Shown here one piece after another: positions 1 through 11,048 of a stretch of 64,000 bases of DNA. Each line of letters opens with the position of its first letter. Positions within the stretch are counted from its first letter, which is position 1. The notes below the pieces were generated by a model, which was not told the DNA's origin, did not search any database, and saw only the letters and a program-made list of their open reading frames with translations. The position numbers and the translations under genes are program-made. The stretch is from assembly GCA_030280995.1 (NCBI GenBank), contig JASXTE010000001.1:3408001-3472000 (forward strand), given 5' to 3'. This DNA is from Hemileia vastatrix. Lineage: Eukaryota > Basidiomycota > Pucciniomycetes > Pucciniales > Zaghouaniaceae.

Positions 1-581
1 TAATAATGAAGATAATTTGAAGAGAATAATTTTGATGCAAAGTTTTGATACTGATGTTGAAAGATTTTAAAGATATTATTTATTTTGACTTTTCTTCACT
101 TCTTTAAAATTTATTACTTTAATTCTTTAGTGCTGATAAAATATTTTGTTTGGTTGATGCAATAATTTTCTGTCTGAATTTTAATTGATATAATTTTAAA
201 TAAACTTTTAAATAAATTCTTGTCTTATATTCCTGTATGCACTTTCTTCTATCTTTTACTTTCTGTGGCTTGTATATCCATAATACACTAAATAGAAACT
301 GTGCAAAGATAGTCTGCTTTTTCTGCACTTTTGAAGACCCCTTTTTCACACTTCTGTAACCATCCTTCCTAGAAACCCCATTATTGTGCTTGCTTCTGGC
401 TGTAAAATTTTCTGCATTACTGCAAGATGTGTACCACATTTTCCCTCTACTTGTGACTGTCCCCAAGCACTATAAAACCAGTTGCATATCTTGCACTTTT
501 TCATTATTCTTCCATCTTTTCTTCTTCTATCTTCTTAATAGTTTCTCTTTATATCTTCTATCATCTTCCTTACCTGATAAT
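1..581. other. AT-rich flank with no clear gene
   Basis: No convincing coding region was seen before the ATG at 582. The stretch holds one dispersed repeat (221-442), listed separately, followed by a pyrimidine-rich tract (about 490-575) just before the decayed gene at 582. Short open frames here have no recognisable motif and run antisense through the repeat. Confidence 0.5.
221..442. repeat. Dispersed repeat, copy 1 (second copy 44511-44732)
   Basis: About 222 bp match 44511-44732 in the same orientation with scattered mismatches. Shared landmarks are TCTTGTCTTATA near the start, GCTTGTATATCCAT in the middle and GATGTGTACCACA at the end. Here the repeat lies upstream of the decayed gene at 582; there it lies upstream of a copia gag relic. 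It may be a promoter or LTR fragment of an unlisted element. Confidence 0.7.
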
Positions 582-1610
582 GAGCCCAAAAAATGATATT
601 TTAAACACCATCCAACAATTTGTCAATACCCAAAAAACTATTGTTGCCACTACTCCAGCTGTCAAAGCTGTTCTCACTGGAGCTGAGCATTGTCAGTGTT
701 GGACCAAAAAAAGCATCACCCCAAGTTGCTTTTAAAAAGCTCAATGTGGTAATGGCTTCTTTACTGTAAGTCTTTCCTATTTTTTCCTTCTTTCTTGACT
801 ATTTGATGCTAGCTTACTGTTTTTTTCTTTTTCAGTCATGTGATTTCTGTTAAAGTCTAAGAAGAAATGCAGTCACAATAGTCCTCCTACCATTACTTCT
901 CCCACTGCTCCTACTGTTGCTGTTGATCCAAATGCATTGACATCAAATCTCATGAGTAAGCTGGCCATCAAGTGCCCTGCTCCAAAGAGAGAAAATCAGA
1001 CACATTGCTTGCCAATTCCAAGCACTAAATCTAATACCACACATCACTCACTCTTCTCAGAAGAGTCAATCCAAACTGTAAGCTTTTCTTTATCCCTCAA
1101 TTTTTCTTTATTTTCTAAAAAATTTTCTTTTCCTTTTATAGGATGTTCCAAAAAGTCAATAAGCTGCAACACCTCCTACTAAATGCATCAAAACTATCAT
1201 CCCAGGTCTAGAAGAGGATTCCTTTTGGGGCCCATTTTCTAGGAGCTGTTTCTACTCCCCCTGCTGAAGATCAGGTTTTCAGGCCTGAAAAAGAGGCCAC
1301 TCCTCAGCCTAATAACTTGGAAAATTGGTTTAATATTCCCCCAGCATAAATCCACACATTTGAGGAAGAAGCTCCTTGTATCCATCATCCTTTCCCTCAA
1401 GACTGGAAAGCTCTTAACTGAGTTTTTGCTGCACCTTACTACAAGAAAATTGATCATGTCAATACTGCCTTTGACACAGTTTCCTCCTATCCCGAAAATT
1501 CTCTGTGTCTTGATGAACAAGATATCCGAAATCAAGTTTCTTTTGTCAAAACCCTAAATTTAACTTATGATAATATCTATAACAATTGTGATTATGCCAT
1601 CCTTTATAGA
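582..1610 (+). pseudogene. Decayed multi-exon gene related to the antisense cysteine-cluster gene of E1
   Basis: An ATG at 582 opens a short frame containing H-C-Q-C-W. A good intron follows (GTAAGT near 769, TTTTTCAG near 836). The next exon begins S-C-D-F-C and, after a one-base lesion, runs S-K-K-K-C-S, giving the C-X2-C-X6-C half-cluster also seen in the gene at 4891. A Ser/Thr/Pro-rich stretch and a second probable intron (about 1079-1141, ending TTTTATAG) follow. The last part, with stops, contains YP then EQDIRNQ and VKTLN, resembling YP, EQLLRD and FKIAN in the second exon of the E1 gene. Several stops and frameshifts show it is dead. Family membership is inferred from motif order; the biochemical role is unknown. 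Confidence 0.5.
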
Positions 1611-1845
1611 GGCTAAAGTAATTTACATCATTTTCCTTACCTTTTCCTATAGTGCTAGTTTCTTTTTCATGTTCTTCCTTTTTCAGCATTTTTTCTTTCT
1701 TTATTTTAATTTTCCCAATTTGTATCTTTCTGTAAAAAATTGTTGTACATGGTGTATTTTTTTTTTAATAAAAATTTATTCCCAACAAACTTCTGTTGCC
1801 AAATTTTGCCTATTATTCCTTTGTGAGAGTGAGATATCATTATTT

Positions 1846-2586
1846 TTCAGCCTGGGTATCTCTGGGACTGAGTAATTATTAAGTTTATAATAAGATAACC
1901 TTAATTAAATTAATATTATAACTTGAAAATAAGGTTGAAGTACTTAAATATATGGTTATAATACATATATATACAATTATTAACCTATTATATAACTTAT
2001 AGTAGCTTAAGTAGCTTATGCATAGCCTAATAATGCTTTTTAAGGTGTTAATGGACTCATAATATACTTATCTTAAGTGATATTAAGTGATTTTAGACAT
2101 ACATAAGCTTATACGTTTTCATAAACATCATATTCAGTGAAATATATAGTTATATTATGTATATTTAAGTCTATAAGAGGGTTTTAACCTCTTAATAGCC
2201 TATAACCTTTATTTTTATGCATATTTTAGGTCATTTGGACATATTCAGTGGACTTAAAACTCCTACACAAGCATATACACCTATTTCAGGCACATATTAC
2301 TAGTTTGGACAACTTAATCTGCTTCCTTTGATGGATTTTCATGGATTTATGGGTTGGGATATCATTACTGGGTTAATATGGATGCTTGGGGATTCTATTG
2401 GGGGTGTGGATAGCTAATTATGTTCCTTTATATGTTTTTGTTTCATTATATACTCTTTGGATGAGTTATTTTACTTTTTTCTTTATGGTATCCACTTCTA
2501 TCTGTTTATTCTATTTATGGTATGGGTCTGTGGTATAATTAATTGTGATGGAGGGTCCTTACTGAAGGCCTTGGTGTTGAATCCGC
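1846..2586 (+). repeat. Truncated LTR-like repeat, target of E1
   Basis: This stretch matches 61205-61948 over about 740 bp in the same orientation, starting at TCAGCCTGGGTATCTC and running to GTTGAATCCGC, where E1 begins. Short matching sequence (CCGCTTGAAGTAGA) resumes after E1 at 15204, so the copy at 61202 acts as an approximate empty site. Because that copy is followed by a gag-like frame, this is probably the first part of an LTR of the same family. Confidence 0.75.
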
Positions 2587-3698
2587 TATGGTAAGGTAAA
2601 CTCTTACAGTCGCCTTGCTGTAAGCAGAATCCGGAGGAGATATGTGGATTTAGCTGAAAACCCCGTCCTTCCAATAAAAATAACAAAATGGGAATTCTAA
2701 ATCACTAAGCTAACCAATCTACTTGAATCTGATTGATAAAATAATGAAACTCTAAAATAATTAACGCTTATTGAGATTTAAAGAAAGTGGCTGTTGATAA
2801 AGAAATACTGATAACAACAATTAAGGGGTACCAGTGAAAGATCTGAAAAGATTGACTTTTATGTTTTTATAATAATTTGAATTTTTATGAGACAGCAATA
2901 ATCAAGTCCCAGCGATGAAGACCTTTCTAAAGATACCCTATATGAAGTGTGATTTAAATTGTTGAATTGTATTTCTAAAATGTTATGTAAAAATAATAAA
3001 TGTTATAAGGGTATTACAAATTTATTTAATTTGTTGAGTAATAAAAAATGAGACTGTGGTGGTTAATGATTAAGCTGTATGATCTGTCCCCCCTTCTCAA
3101 TTTCGAGTTTGAGAAGCGCTTAAGTATTCCTAGTCACGTGCCTAAGTTTTCCCCTCCAGAGCTCTTCCAGAGTCAATCCGGAGCCCGTATGGAGTCGAAA
3201 CGGAGTCCGTACGGAGTCCGTCCGGACTTCCGGACTCAATTTAGAACCTTAAAACCATAATAAAAAATCTAGAAAAATTACACATAATAGAGCTACTTCC
3301 CCTTTACATACAAACTAATTTTCGTAGTCTGCGCAGCTCTAATTACCCTGTGAAAATTCATCAAAGTTAAGTAATTTTTGAAAACGTAAATATTTCTATA
3401 AAACTTTAAAATTCATTTAAAAAATATAAAAAAATAGTAAAAATTCTGGGAAAATTTCCCAAGGTTCTTGAGTGACTTGACTTGATACTTATAAATTTTT
3501 CAGACCGTAAAAATAAGTTTTCTCCGTAAAATAAATTGTATTTGTGTAGGCATTCGCTCGTGACCAATTTCTTCATATTTTAAACTCCAAAATAAATTAA
3601 ATAAAACCCTTTTTATAAAAAATAATAACGCCAATCTTGCACGCCGTAATAACTCCATTTACATATTTAGGTGCCGTACTAAACTTTAGGCTACCACA
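2587..3698 (-). repeat. 3' LTR of E1
   Basis: About 1112 bp, nearly identical to 14091-15203. On the minus strand it starts TGTGGTAGCC and ends TTACCATA. Near 3175-3235 it holds several copies of GGAGTCCGTACG-type palindromic repeats. Open frames over it are shadows. Confidence 0.93.
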
Positions 3699-3711
3699 TC
3701 CTCCCTCCAAT
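3699..3711 (-). other. Polypurine tract of E1
   Basis: The minus strand reads ATTGGAGGGAGGA directly before the 3' LTR. The same tract precedes the 3' LTR of E2 at 27133-27145, which fixes both LTR starts. It is the expected plus-strand primer for reverse transcription. Confidence 0.9.
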
Positions 3712-4372
3712 CGAGAATGTCCCCATTCTTATAACTTTGCATAAGTGGTTGAGAAATTCCAAAAGAATTATCTTTTCTAATAAAATAATTTAATAAATTT
3801 GTTTTAGCTGGTCTTCTTTTAAATCTTTATAATAAAAAATGTTCTTTCTTCTTCTCTGGCTTGATATAACATAAAATAAAATAATATAAATCTTGTGATG
3901 ATTCCACTACTGAGAGCAAGGTTTGAATCCCTTCAGACTCCCATATACCAGTCTTCCTTCTTGTCACAGCATTGAAAGAGTGGATCTTCCTATGAGCCGA
4001 ATACTCCTGATTCCAACCTCATAGGGCCCCCCACTGAGCCGAATTCTATGATTCCAATCTCGCCATAAGGTCCTCCAAGCTTCACACCAAAAAAAAAAAT
4101 GGCCTAACTATGAGGCACTAAAAAAAATCATTCCCTAAAATCCAACTACCATCCTAACTTCTGATTCCTTCATCACAATTTTCAAAATTTGCTATACAGC
4201 AAACCCATAAAATACTTTTGCCAGGCTTCCAATAATAATATTAACTTTAGACCATGTTAAAGCGCCAAAAATATCACCTAATTAACCATTATGCTTTCCA
4301 TAGCATCATCACCACCTAAAATTTTAACCTCCTAAAGCTTATCAGCACCCAATTCCAGAAATAATTGAATAA
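3712..4372. other. 3' noncoding part of E1
   Basis: No gene was seen. Around 3985-4080 there are two or three imperfect copies of a block containing TGAGCCGAAT and GGTCCTCC. They correspond, in reverse orientation, to the triplicated block of E2 at 26721-27015, so this is conserved element sequence and not host DNA. Confidence 0.6.
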
Positions 4373-4797
4373 CCAGTTTAGAGTCTTAGTGGACAGTGAT
4401 AAATTAAAAGATTGAATTGAGTTATCCAAACAAGATTGACATTCCAGTTTAAAGTCTTGGTAGACCAAACATATAATCGATTGCCAGTTTATGGTCTTGG
4501 TGGACCAAAGATCGTTTAGGTGCATAAATAACTTGATAAATTCCTAAGTAAGGCCTAGGCTTGACCAAAGATTGAATAAATCTGATAATCCAGTTTAATG
4601 TCATAGTGAACCAATGAATGTTGAATCATCCTGCAGATATTAATTTTCCAGTTTAAAGTCATAGTGGACTAAAACAATGAATGAACTGCCAGTTTAAAGT
4701 CATGGTGGACCAAACATTTAATCGATAAGAAATCCAGTTTAAGGTCATGGTGGACCCAACATTTGATAACACTCCAGTTTAAGGTCTTGGTGGACCT
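4373..4797 (-). repeat. Cluster of eight hairpin motifs in the E1 3' region
   Basis: Eight copies of a 24-nt motif start at 4373, 4444, 4484, 4590, 4648, 4689, 4734 and 4774. Read on the plus strand each is CCAGTTTA, then a short stem, a six-base loop of the TTGGTG or ATGGTG type, and the matching stem. Examples are TGGTC with GACCA (4484), AGTC with GACT (4648), GGTC with GACC (4734) and AGGTC with GACCT (4774). A ninth copy lies at 6626-6649. Spacer sequence between copies is not conserved. Confidence 0.85.
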
Positions 4798-4890
4798 AAC
4801 AACTTCTCTATCCTTGAACCCAGATTCTGCCACCAGCTTTCTTCATCCTAGTTTCAAGTTTTCTTCTTCAAAAAAATATCTCCTAACAAG

Positions 4891-5904
4891 ATGAAACCTT
4901 CTGACTTCATTGCTTCAGCTGATCAATCTTGCAAATACTGTGCCTTCACCCATAGGGAATGTATCTTCTCTTTTAACTGGCAAAAGCACACTTATAACAG
5001 GGCCTGTTTAGCCTGCTATGAGAAGAAAAGAAAATGTTCTGGCTTGAACTGTGGTTCTTTCCCCATCACTGCTACTAGCTTCGCCGCCTTCTGCAAACCT
5101 CTTCCTTCTTCTTCACCTTCTACTCCACCCCCTATTCCATCAACCTCTAAAGATCCCATACCTTTTTCTCCATCAGCCTATTTAAATCTTTCTCCATCAC
5201 CTAATCCTCTGGGTCCTTCTCTCCAATCTAGACTTGCTGCTAGTCCCCCAAGAACTCTTGCTGCTCCCAGGGCCATGCTTCAGCCTTCTAACAATTCTTC
5301 TCCTTCTTCCAACATCTTGAAGCACAAAAGGTCCTATAATAGCCAGCAGTCTTCATCTTCTCTTGTTTCATCCAAAAGGCCCAGAACATCTACTTCAAAC
5401 ACCAAATCCAACACCAGTCCTCCTCATCTATCAAAAATAAAAAATCCTTTTCTAAACATAAAAAATCCCACTCCATTACCAAGTAAGCCATTTATCTATG
5501 ATCATGATAGTGTTGACACAGGTTAGTTGTCTCTTTTTATTTTCTTAATCTTCAGGTTTTAATTTGCTGATATTTTAATTTGATAAGCGTCCACCGGTTC
5601 TCCAATTTCATATTCTGCTTATGAACTACCAGAACCTAATCCAAGCTTCCCTAGAGTTCTAATTAACCTAGTGTCTGAAAAGCTTTTTGCTAATTTTAAT
5701 AACCTTATCGCTTATTTCCAACGATACCCGCCCTCTGATAGATCAGAATCTTGGATGAGAGAGCAACTGTTAAGAGACCTTTTCAAAATAGCCAACTGGC
5801 TTCAACACTATCGTGACCGTGAAATAAGATTCGAATCCCAGGAAATCGATCAAGGTCCTTCTAAATTTTCTAATTTTGATTCTTCAAAAGATAACGACCC
5901 TTGA
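4891..5904 (+). CDS. Antisense two-exon gene inside E1: zinc-cluster-like, Ser/Pro-rich protein (315 aa)
   Basis: The gene lies between pol and the 3' LTR but on the opposite strand. Exon 1 is 4891-5521 and exon 2 is 5588-5904, joined across a 66-bp intron (GTTAGT, a CTGAT branch-like site, ATAAG); the splice restores one frame of 948 bases. The N-terminus has C14-X2-C17-X6-C24-X14-C39-X2-C42-X6-C49, close to the spacing of fungal Zn(II)2Cys6 clusters, with basic K-K-R-K-C at its end. A Ser/Pro-rich middle contains the basic patches KHKR and SKRPR, possible nuclear signals. The end is predicted helical. DNA binding or regulation is only inferred; a structural role is equally possible. E2 lacks the gene and a decayed relative lies at 582-1610. 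Confidence 0.65.
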
Positions 5905-5984
5905 TGGTGTTCTTCCTGGTATGTAGCTTTCTTGAATAATGTTTGAAAAATAAAAATATAAACATCTAAACTACCTAAAACTAA

Positions 5985-6252
5985 AATACCTTTTATTTTA
6001 TTTTATTTTATTTTTTTTATTTTTATTTTTTTATTTTTATTTTTTTTTTATTTTTTTATTTTTATTTTTTAGTTATTTTATTATTATTATTATTTTTTTT
6101 ACCATTTAAAATAAAAGATTTTTTTTTTTTTTTAATTTTAATTTTTTTTTTTTTTTTTTTTTTAAAAAAGATAGTTTTAAAATAAAAGTTAAAATTTAAT
6201 TTTTAAAGAAAGATAAACGAATGTGAAAAGAAAAATAAAAAAGTAATAATAA

Positions 6253-6283
<31 letters not shown>

Positions 6284-6290
6284 AAATTTT
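5985..6290. repeat. Low-complexity A/T tracts
   Basis: Long runs of T with short A-rich breaks (TTTTATTTT units) lie just downstream of the antisense gene and before the part of E1 shared with E2. There is no coding content. The tracts could act as transcription end signals for either strand, but nothing specific shows this. Confidence 0.7.
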
Positions 6291-6715
6291 AAAAGATGCC
6301 CCCTGGCCATTTGATGAGCCGTACCCTCAACATCATACCCACATACAAGTGCAACTTGATGTGGTTACACAATTTTGAGAAATTGAAAAGAAAAGAAAAT
6401 AAATGAAAGTTTTTAGAAGATAATTTTTATAATGATGATCACTGGGTGGGCTCCCTCCAATTTATAAAAATGATTAGAGACCACCAGTGAGCATCACCTT
6501 TACATTAATTCATAATATATATTAAAGAAAAGAAATCACAATCTAACATAAAAAATCAAAAACAAAATAAAATATAAAAAAAAAATCTTGAATCCGGCGT
6601 TGAGAGCGGTGTCTCTTGATTCGTTCCAGTTTATAGTCTTAGTGGACTTCCTAAAATTAAAAGACAAAGCCAGGATTCAACTAGAAACAGGGAAAATTTT
6701 GGAAACGAACATTAT

Positions 6716-6756
6716 GGGGTAATTGTGTATAGAGCAGCCAGCCCATCAATTACCCC
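6716..6756 (-). other. Conserved 10-bp-stem hairpin in the 3' region of E1
   Basis: GGGGTAATTG (6716-6725) and CAATTACCCC (6747-6756) are perfect inverted repeats separated by 21 bases. The same arms with a 21-base loop occur twice in E2 (25770-25810 and 26548-26588). Loop sequences differ, so the paired arms are the conserved part. A neighbouring conserved stretch GTTCACAGGGGAAC lies at about 6785-6798 on the minus strand. Confidence 0.8.
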
Positions 6757-6972
6757 CACACTTGCCAATATTTAATTAAGAAGGTTCCCCTGTGAACACT
6801 TCTTCCAATAAATTTTAAAATTTTTCCAACACTATCTTCACCCATATTTTAAGAATTTTAAATTTTGAAAATTTTCAATGAAGGTTTTCTCGTATTTCGT
6901 TATGTTTCATCACAGTTTCGTTGCCCATATGCAGTGTAACGATAGTAAATTATTTGATAAAAAAAAAGAAGA

Positions 6973-7185
6973 TAGTTTATCCTCGTTGCGGAGGTCGTCA
7001 TAAGATTTTTATAAGCATCATAGTTTATCCTCATTGCGGAGGTATAAATTTAATAAAAGTCATTAAAATTGTAGTTTATCCTCATTTCGGAGTTGATAAA
7101 TTTTAAGAAATTTCATAGTTTATCCTCATTGCGGAGGAATCCATAAAGTTTCATTGATATCATAGTTTATCCTCATTGCGGAGGA
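6973..7185 (-). repeat. Cluster of five hairpin motifs at the pol 3' end
   Basis: Copies start at 6973, 7021, 7072, 7116 and 7163. Each reads TAGTTTAT, CCTC, a six-base ATTGCG-type loop and GAGG. They share flank and geometry with the 4373 cluster but have a different stem (CCTC/GAGG instead of GGTC/GACC). The last copy overlaps the end of pol and encodes its final residues, N-E-D-K-L. Confidence 0.85.
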
Positions 7186-8817
7186 AGACTTCGGAACTCC
7201 TGGTGCCTCTAGGATAGAAGCGTTTCACTTGATCGGCCGCTACCCTCTTCTTCAATACTACTCCATCCAGCTCTTCTAGCACATATGAACCGCCGGAAAC
7301 TTGCTCCTTGATTTTATACGGTCCATTCCACCTATCTGCAAACATTTTTCCCCACTAACTTTCCAAACTCCTATTATACACCAGGACCATATCTCCTGGG
7401 TTCAAAGGTTTCCTTAATCGATGTGCCAACCGCTCATCCCAATATCTAACTGATTGATTTCAGATCTTCATCATCCGCGAATATGCCTTTTCTAAATATT
7501 CTTCTTTCTTTTCTAGCTGCATCATTCTTGCACACAATAATTCTTCAGTAGTTTTGACCGTGTCCCAGTCAACTCCAAGATATGATTCAGCTTCTAAATC
7601 AACCAGTAAAACTGCTTTCTGTCCAAAAACAAGTTCATAAGGTGAAAATCCGGTCGTCCTTTTGGCAGTGATTCGATCAGCAAATAAAACTAAAGGTAAA
7701 TAGTGCCTCCACTTTTCAGCACTTGTCCCACACATTTTAACTAAAGCATCCTTAATAACTTGATGCCCTCTTTCAACCATGCCTTCAGCTTCAGGATAAT
7801 ATGGGGTTGCTACCCTAACCTTTGATCCAACTTTCAATACAGCCTCTTTAAACTCTGTCCCAAATTCAGGACCTCCATCTACCGTTACCAACTTCATCAC
7901 CCCATACCTATATACCCAATTATTCAAAAAAAATTCTGCCACATTTTTGGCAGTTAAATTAATAAGAGGCGCTGCCTCTACCCAACCAGATAAATCATCT
8001 CTGGCCACAATTAAATATTTATACCGTCCCTCTTTTATATGAACGGCATCTAAACTAACTCTTCCAAAGAGAGTATATTCACCGGTCGCGCGTCCAGGTT
8101 CTTTTGGCCTTAAATAACTTCGTCTTTGACATTCTTCGCATGACTGAACCCACTGTTTAACAGCCATCTTCATGCCAGGCCACCAAAATTGATCAGAAAT
8201 TCTTCTAAACGTTTCTCCAACGCCTCTATGCCCGAGATCTTCATGCAGTGATTTCAAAACTAATTCTTGCCCCTTCTGTTGAGTTATAACTACTTGAGGA
8301 TTTGGATACCTCCTCCTCATTAAACGTCGACCAGATAGGTAAAACGTAGATGACTTCCTCTTGATAGCCACCCATTCATCGTCTTCACACTCTTCTGGCC
8401 TCTCTAAAGTCAACAAATATTTGACTAACAAAAAATAAAAACCAGTCTGACCCCAGACTTCATCTTGAAAATGGATTAATATAACATCAATAGGGACTTC
8501 TCTATCACCAATATCACCTGCACATGAATGAGCCAATAATCGTTGACCCCTAAATAAATCTTTAATCGAGCTATGTCGACGTTTTTCTTCTGAACCTTTG
8601 GATCCTTCGAAAACCGTATTTGAAAATACCTCTTTCTCTTTATCCACCTTTTTATTTAAGTTCTCTAATTCTCCAACATATACACCATTCCCTAATTTAC
8701 TACTATCCCACACTACCAATCCATTTTCCTCTACATACACCACATCTTCTTCTACCTCCTCTCTGCCGAATTTATCTACACCTTTTCCAACACCTTTATT
8801 AAAATAAAAACTATTTT

Positions 8818-8898
8818 CCAGTTTATCCTCTTGGTGGAGGTCATCATCATCATAATCTAAACACAATAGTCCTGCCAGTTTAACCTCATGGGGGAGGT
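8818..8898 (-). repeat. Two hairpin motifs inside E1 pol coding sequence
   Basis: Copies at 8818-8840 (CCTC/GAGG stem, TTGGTG loop) and 8875-8898 (ACCTC/GAGGT stem, ATGGGG loop) fall between RNase H and integrase. On the minus strand they encode L-H-Q-E-D-K-L and L-P-H-E-V-K-L. The corresponding E2 site (22938-22961) encodes L-S-H-E-V-K-L and keeps the stem. Confidence 0.8.
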
Positions 8899-10875
8899 AT
8901 GGAAAGTCTTCAGCTCCTTTAGTGCTGGCTTTGATAATAGGTATATCTTCATCGAACTCTTCTGAGTCTGAATCTTCTTCAGTGGGTGGTCTCCTTGATA
9001 AACCATCTGGCATAGTAAAAGTTTTTCCAGGCTTATGAACTAAATCAAACGAAAAATGTTGAATAAAAGCTACCCATCTCGTCATGGGTGTGTTCGGTAA
9101 ACTTGGGGAATTAATCATCTGGATTAACGATTTCGCATCCACTTGCAACTCAAAATGTTGCCCCCACAAAATATGCTGAAGTTTCTTCAGTATTTTTGCC
9201 ACACCACATAATTCCAATTTTGGTTGAGAATATCTTGATTCGACCTCAGTAAATACTACAGATTCATACCTAACTGGCCTGATGTAACCAGCTTTATCCA
9301 TCTGAGACAGAACCACCCCAGCTGCAACCTGACTTGAATCAACTGCTAAATAAATTCTGCCAGCATCTTTTCCATAATCCAACTTGTGCAGGACTAAATC
9401 CTTCCCTACAACCTCCTTCAACTTCACAAACGCCTTCTCACACTCTTCATCCCACTCCCAGTCTGCATCCTTTCTCGTTAACCGTCTCAATGGAGCTGCC
9501 AATGAAGAAAAGTCCTTGATAAACATTCTAACATATACGCAAACGCCTAAAAACCCTCTAACTTCGGTCGTATTCTTGGGTCTTGGCCAGGACTGAATTT
9601 TGTTAACTTTCTTCTTGGACATAATCCTACCCTCTCTACATACCACATGGCCTAATATTTCTAAGGCTGGCACACAACATGAAAATTTTGAACCTGTAAT
9701 AGTTAAACCAGCCTCTTCAATTCAAAACAAGATTCTTTCTAAAGTAATTGCAAACTCCCAAATGAATTTGCGTATCCCGGGATTCTCTTCCAACACCTGG
9801 TTATCATAGTCGGTTGTTGGTCCCTTAATTCCTCCATCATCTAAAAAGATTCCAGCATATTGTGGAATTTCATCTTGAAGGATCCAAGCCATCTGAGCTT
9901 GATAAACTGCAACCGAATTTGTTGCTCCTTGAGGTAATCTTGTTAACTGTAAACGTCCAAGTGGCGTATCGAATGTAGTGAGAGGCCTTGAGTCCGGATG
10001 TAACTCTCTCTCATCATATCCACCCATAATATCTCCCAAACCATAGCACACTCTCCCTGCAAACGCTTCAACAAACTCCTCAGCACTAGGTGGTATCCCA
10101 GCATCCTTTATTGTAACCCTATTTAATTCCCTAAGATCATGAACAACTCTAAGCTTGCCATTCGGTTTCATGATACAAAATACAGGACTAGAATAACTTG
10201 ATGTTGATTGCTCATACAATCCAGTGCGTATCCGTTCTCTGACAACTTCAATATAGGCTTCTTTTAATGCAGCCGGAATAGGAATCGGTTTCTGCTGCCA
10301 CGGTTCATGACATACCACAGGAATCTTGTAAGGCTCCCCATAGGAATGCTTCAACACACCCCTCTCCTCTTCTACAAAAGCAATGGCCTTCTCTCGCTTG
10401 ACCATCACATCCAACAACAACTTCTTCTCTTCTCCAGACATCCAACCATCAGGTCCAAAATTAACAACACCCAGTCTCTCAAAAGTGATTCTTGACGTCT
10501 CAGAAAATTCAGGCAGATTCTTTACCAAGGGACTTTCATAAGGATCTCTTGATAACCTTGGTCTTCTCAAGGGTGGATTTAATTCAGCAGGTAGCGGTTC
10601 ATTAATAGGTCGAACTTTATTTGCTACTTTCTTATATTTGGCTGCGTCCACATCTAAATAAGCTTGAGGTAAATCATTTACTTTTGTATCGCCATTAAAA
10701 CTTTCATCAAATGAATCTTCTTCATCGTCAGAATCGGAATAAGAAAAATTAGAAAAATATTTTATTTCATTTTTAAATTTTACCCTTTTCTCCTTTCCCT
10801 CGTCTAATTTATAAACAGATTTTCCAACACCTTTCCTTCCCTTATCCAACAGTAAATCACCCGTAAAGAAAGTTG

Positions 10876-11048
10876 GCAGTTTAACCTCTTGCTGGAGAAC
10901 CGGAATTGAATTTTCACAAAAATTATTTTTTTGTGTTTTAATTATACCGAGATTTTTTATTTGATTTTGATGAGATAATTGCAGTTTACCCTCTTGCTGG
11001 AGGTCCATGATAGAAGGAGATAATTGCAGTTTAACCTCTTGCTGGAGG
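10876..11048 (-). repeat. Three hairpin motifs at the start of E1 pol
   Basis: Copies start at 10876, 10981 and 11026, each reading GCAGTTTA plus CCTC, TTGCTG, GAGG (the first copy has a shortened stem). In the pol frame they encode repeated L-Q-Q-E-(V/G)-K-L. This linker is otherwise poorly conserved between E1 and E2, so the repeats look added and not ancestral to the fold. Confidence 0.8.

Noticed and set aside
6973..7185. Evenly spaced repeats resembling a small CRISPR array
   Set aside because: Spacing varies, flanks are eukaryotic retroelement, no cas genes exist, and the motif belongs to the hairpin family spread through E1.
8598..9809. Several plus-strand frames opposite E1 pol
   Set aside because: They are antisense shadows of conserved pol codons; the only supported antisense gene of E1 is the spliced one at 4891-5904.
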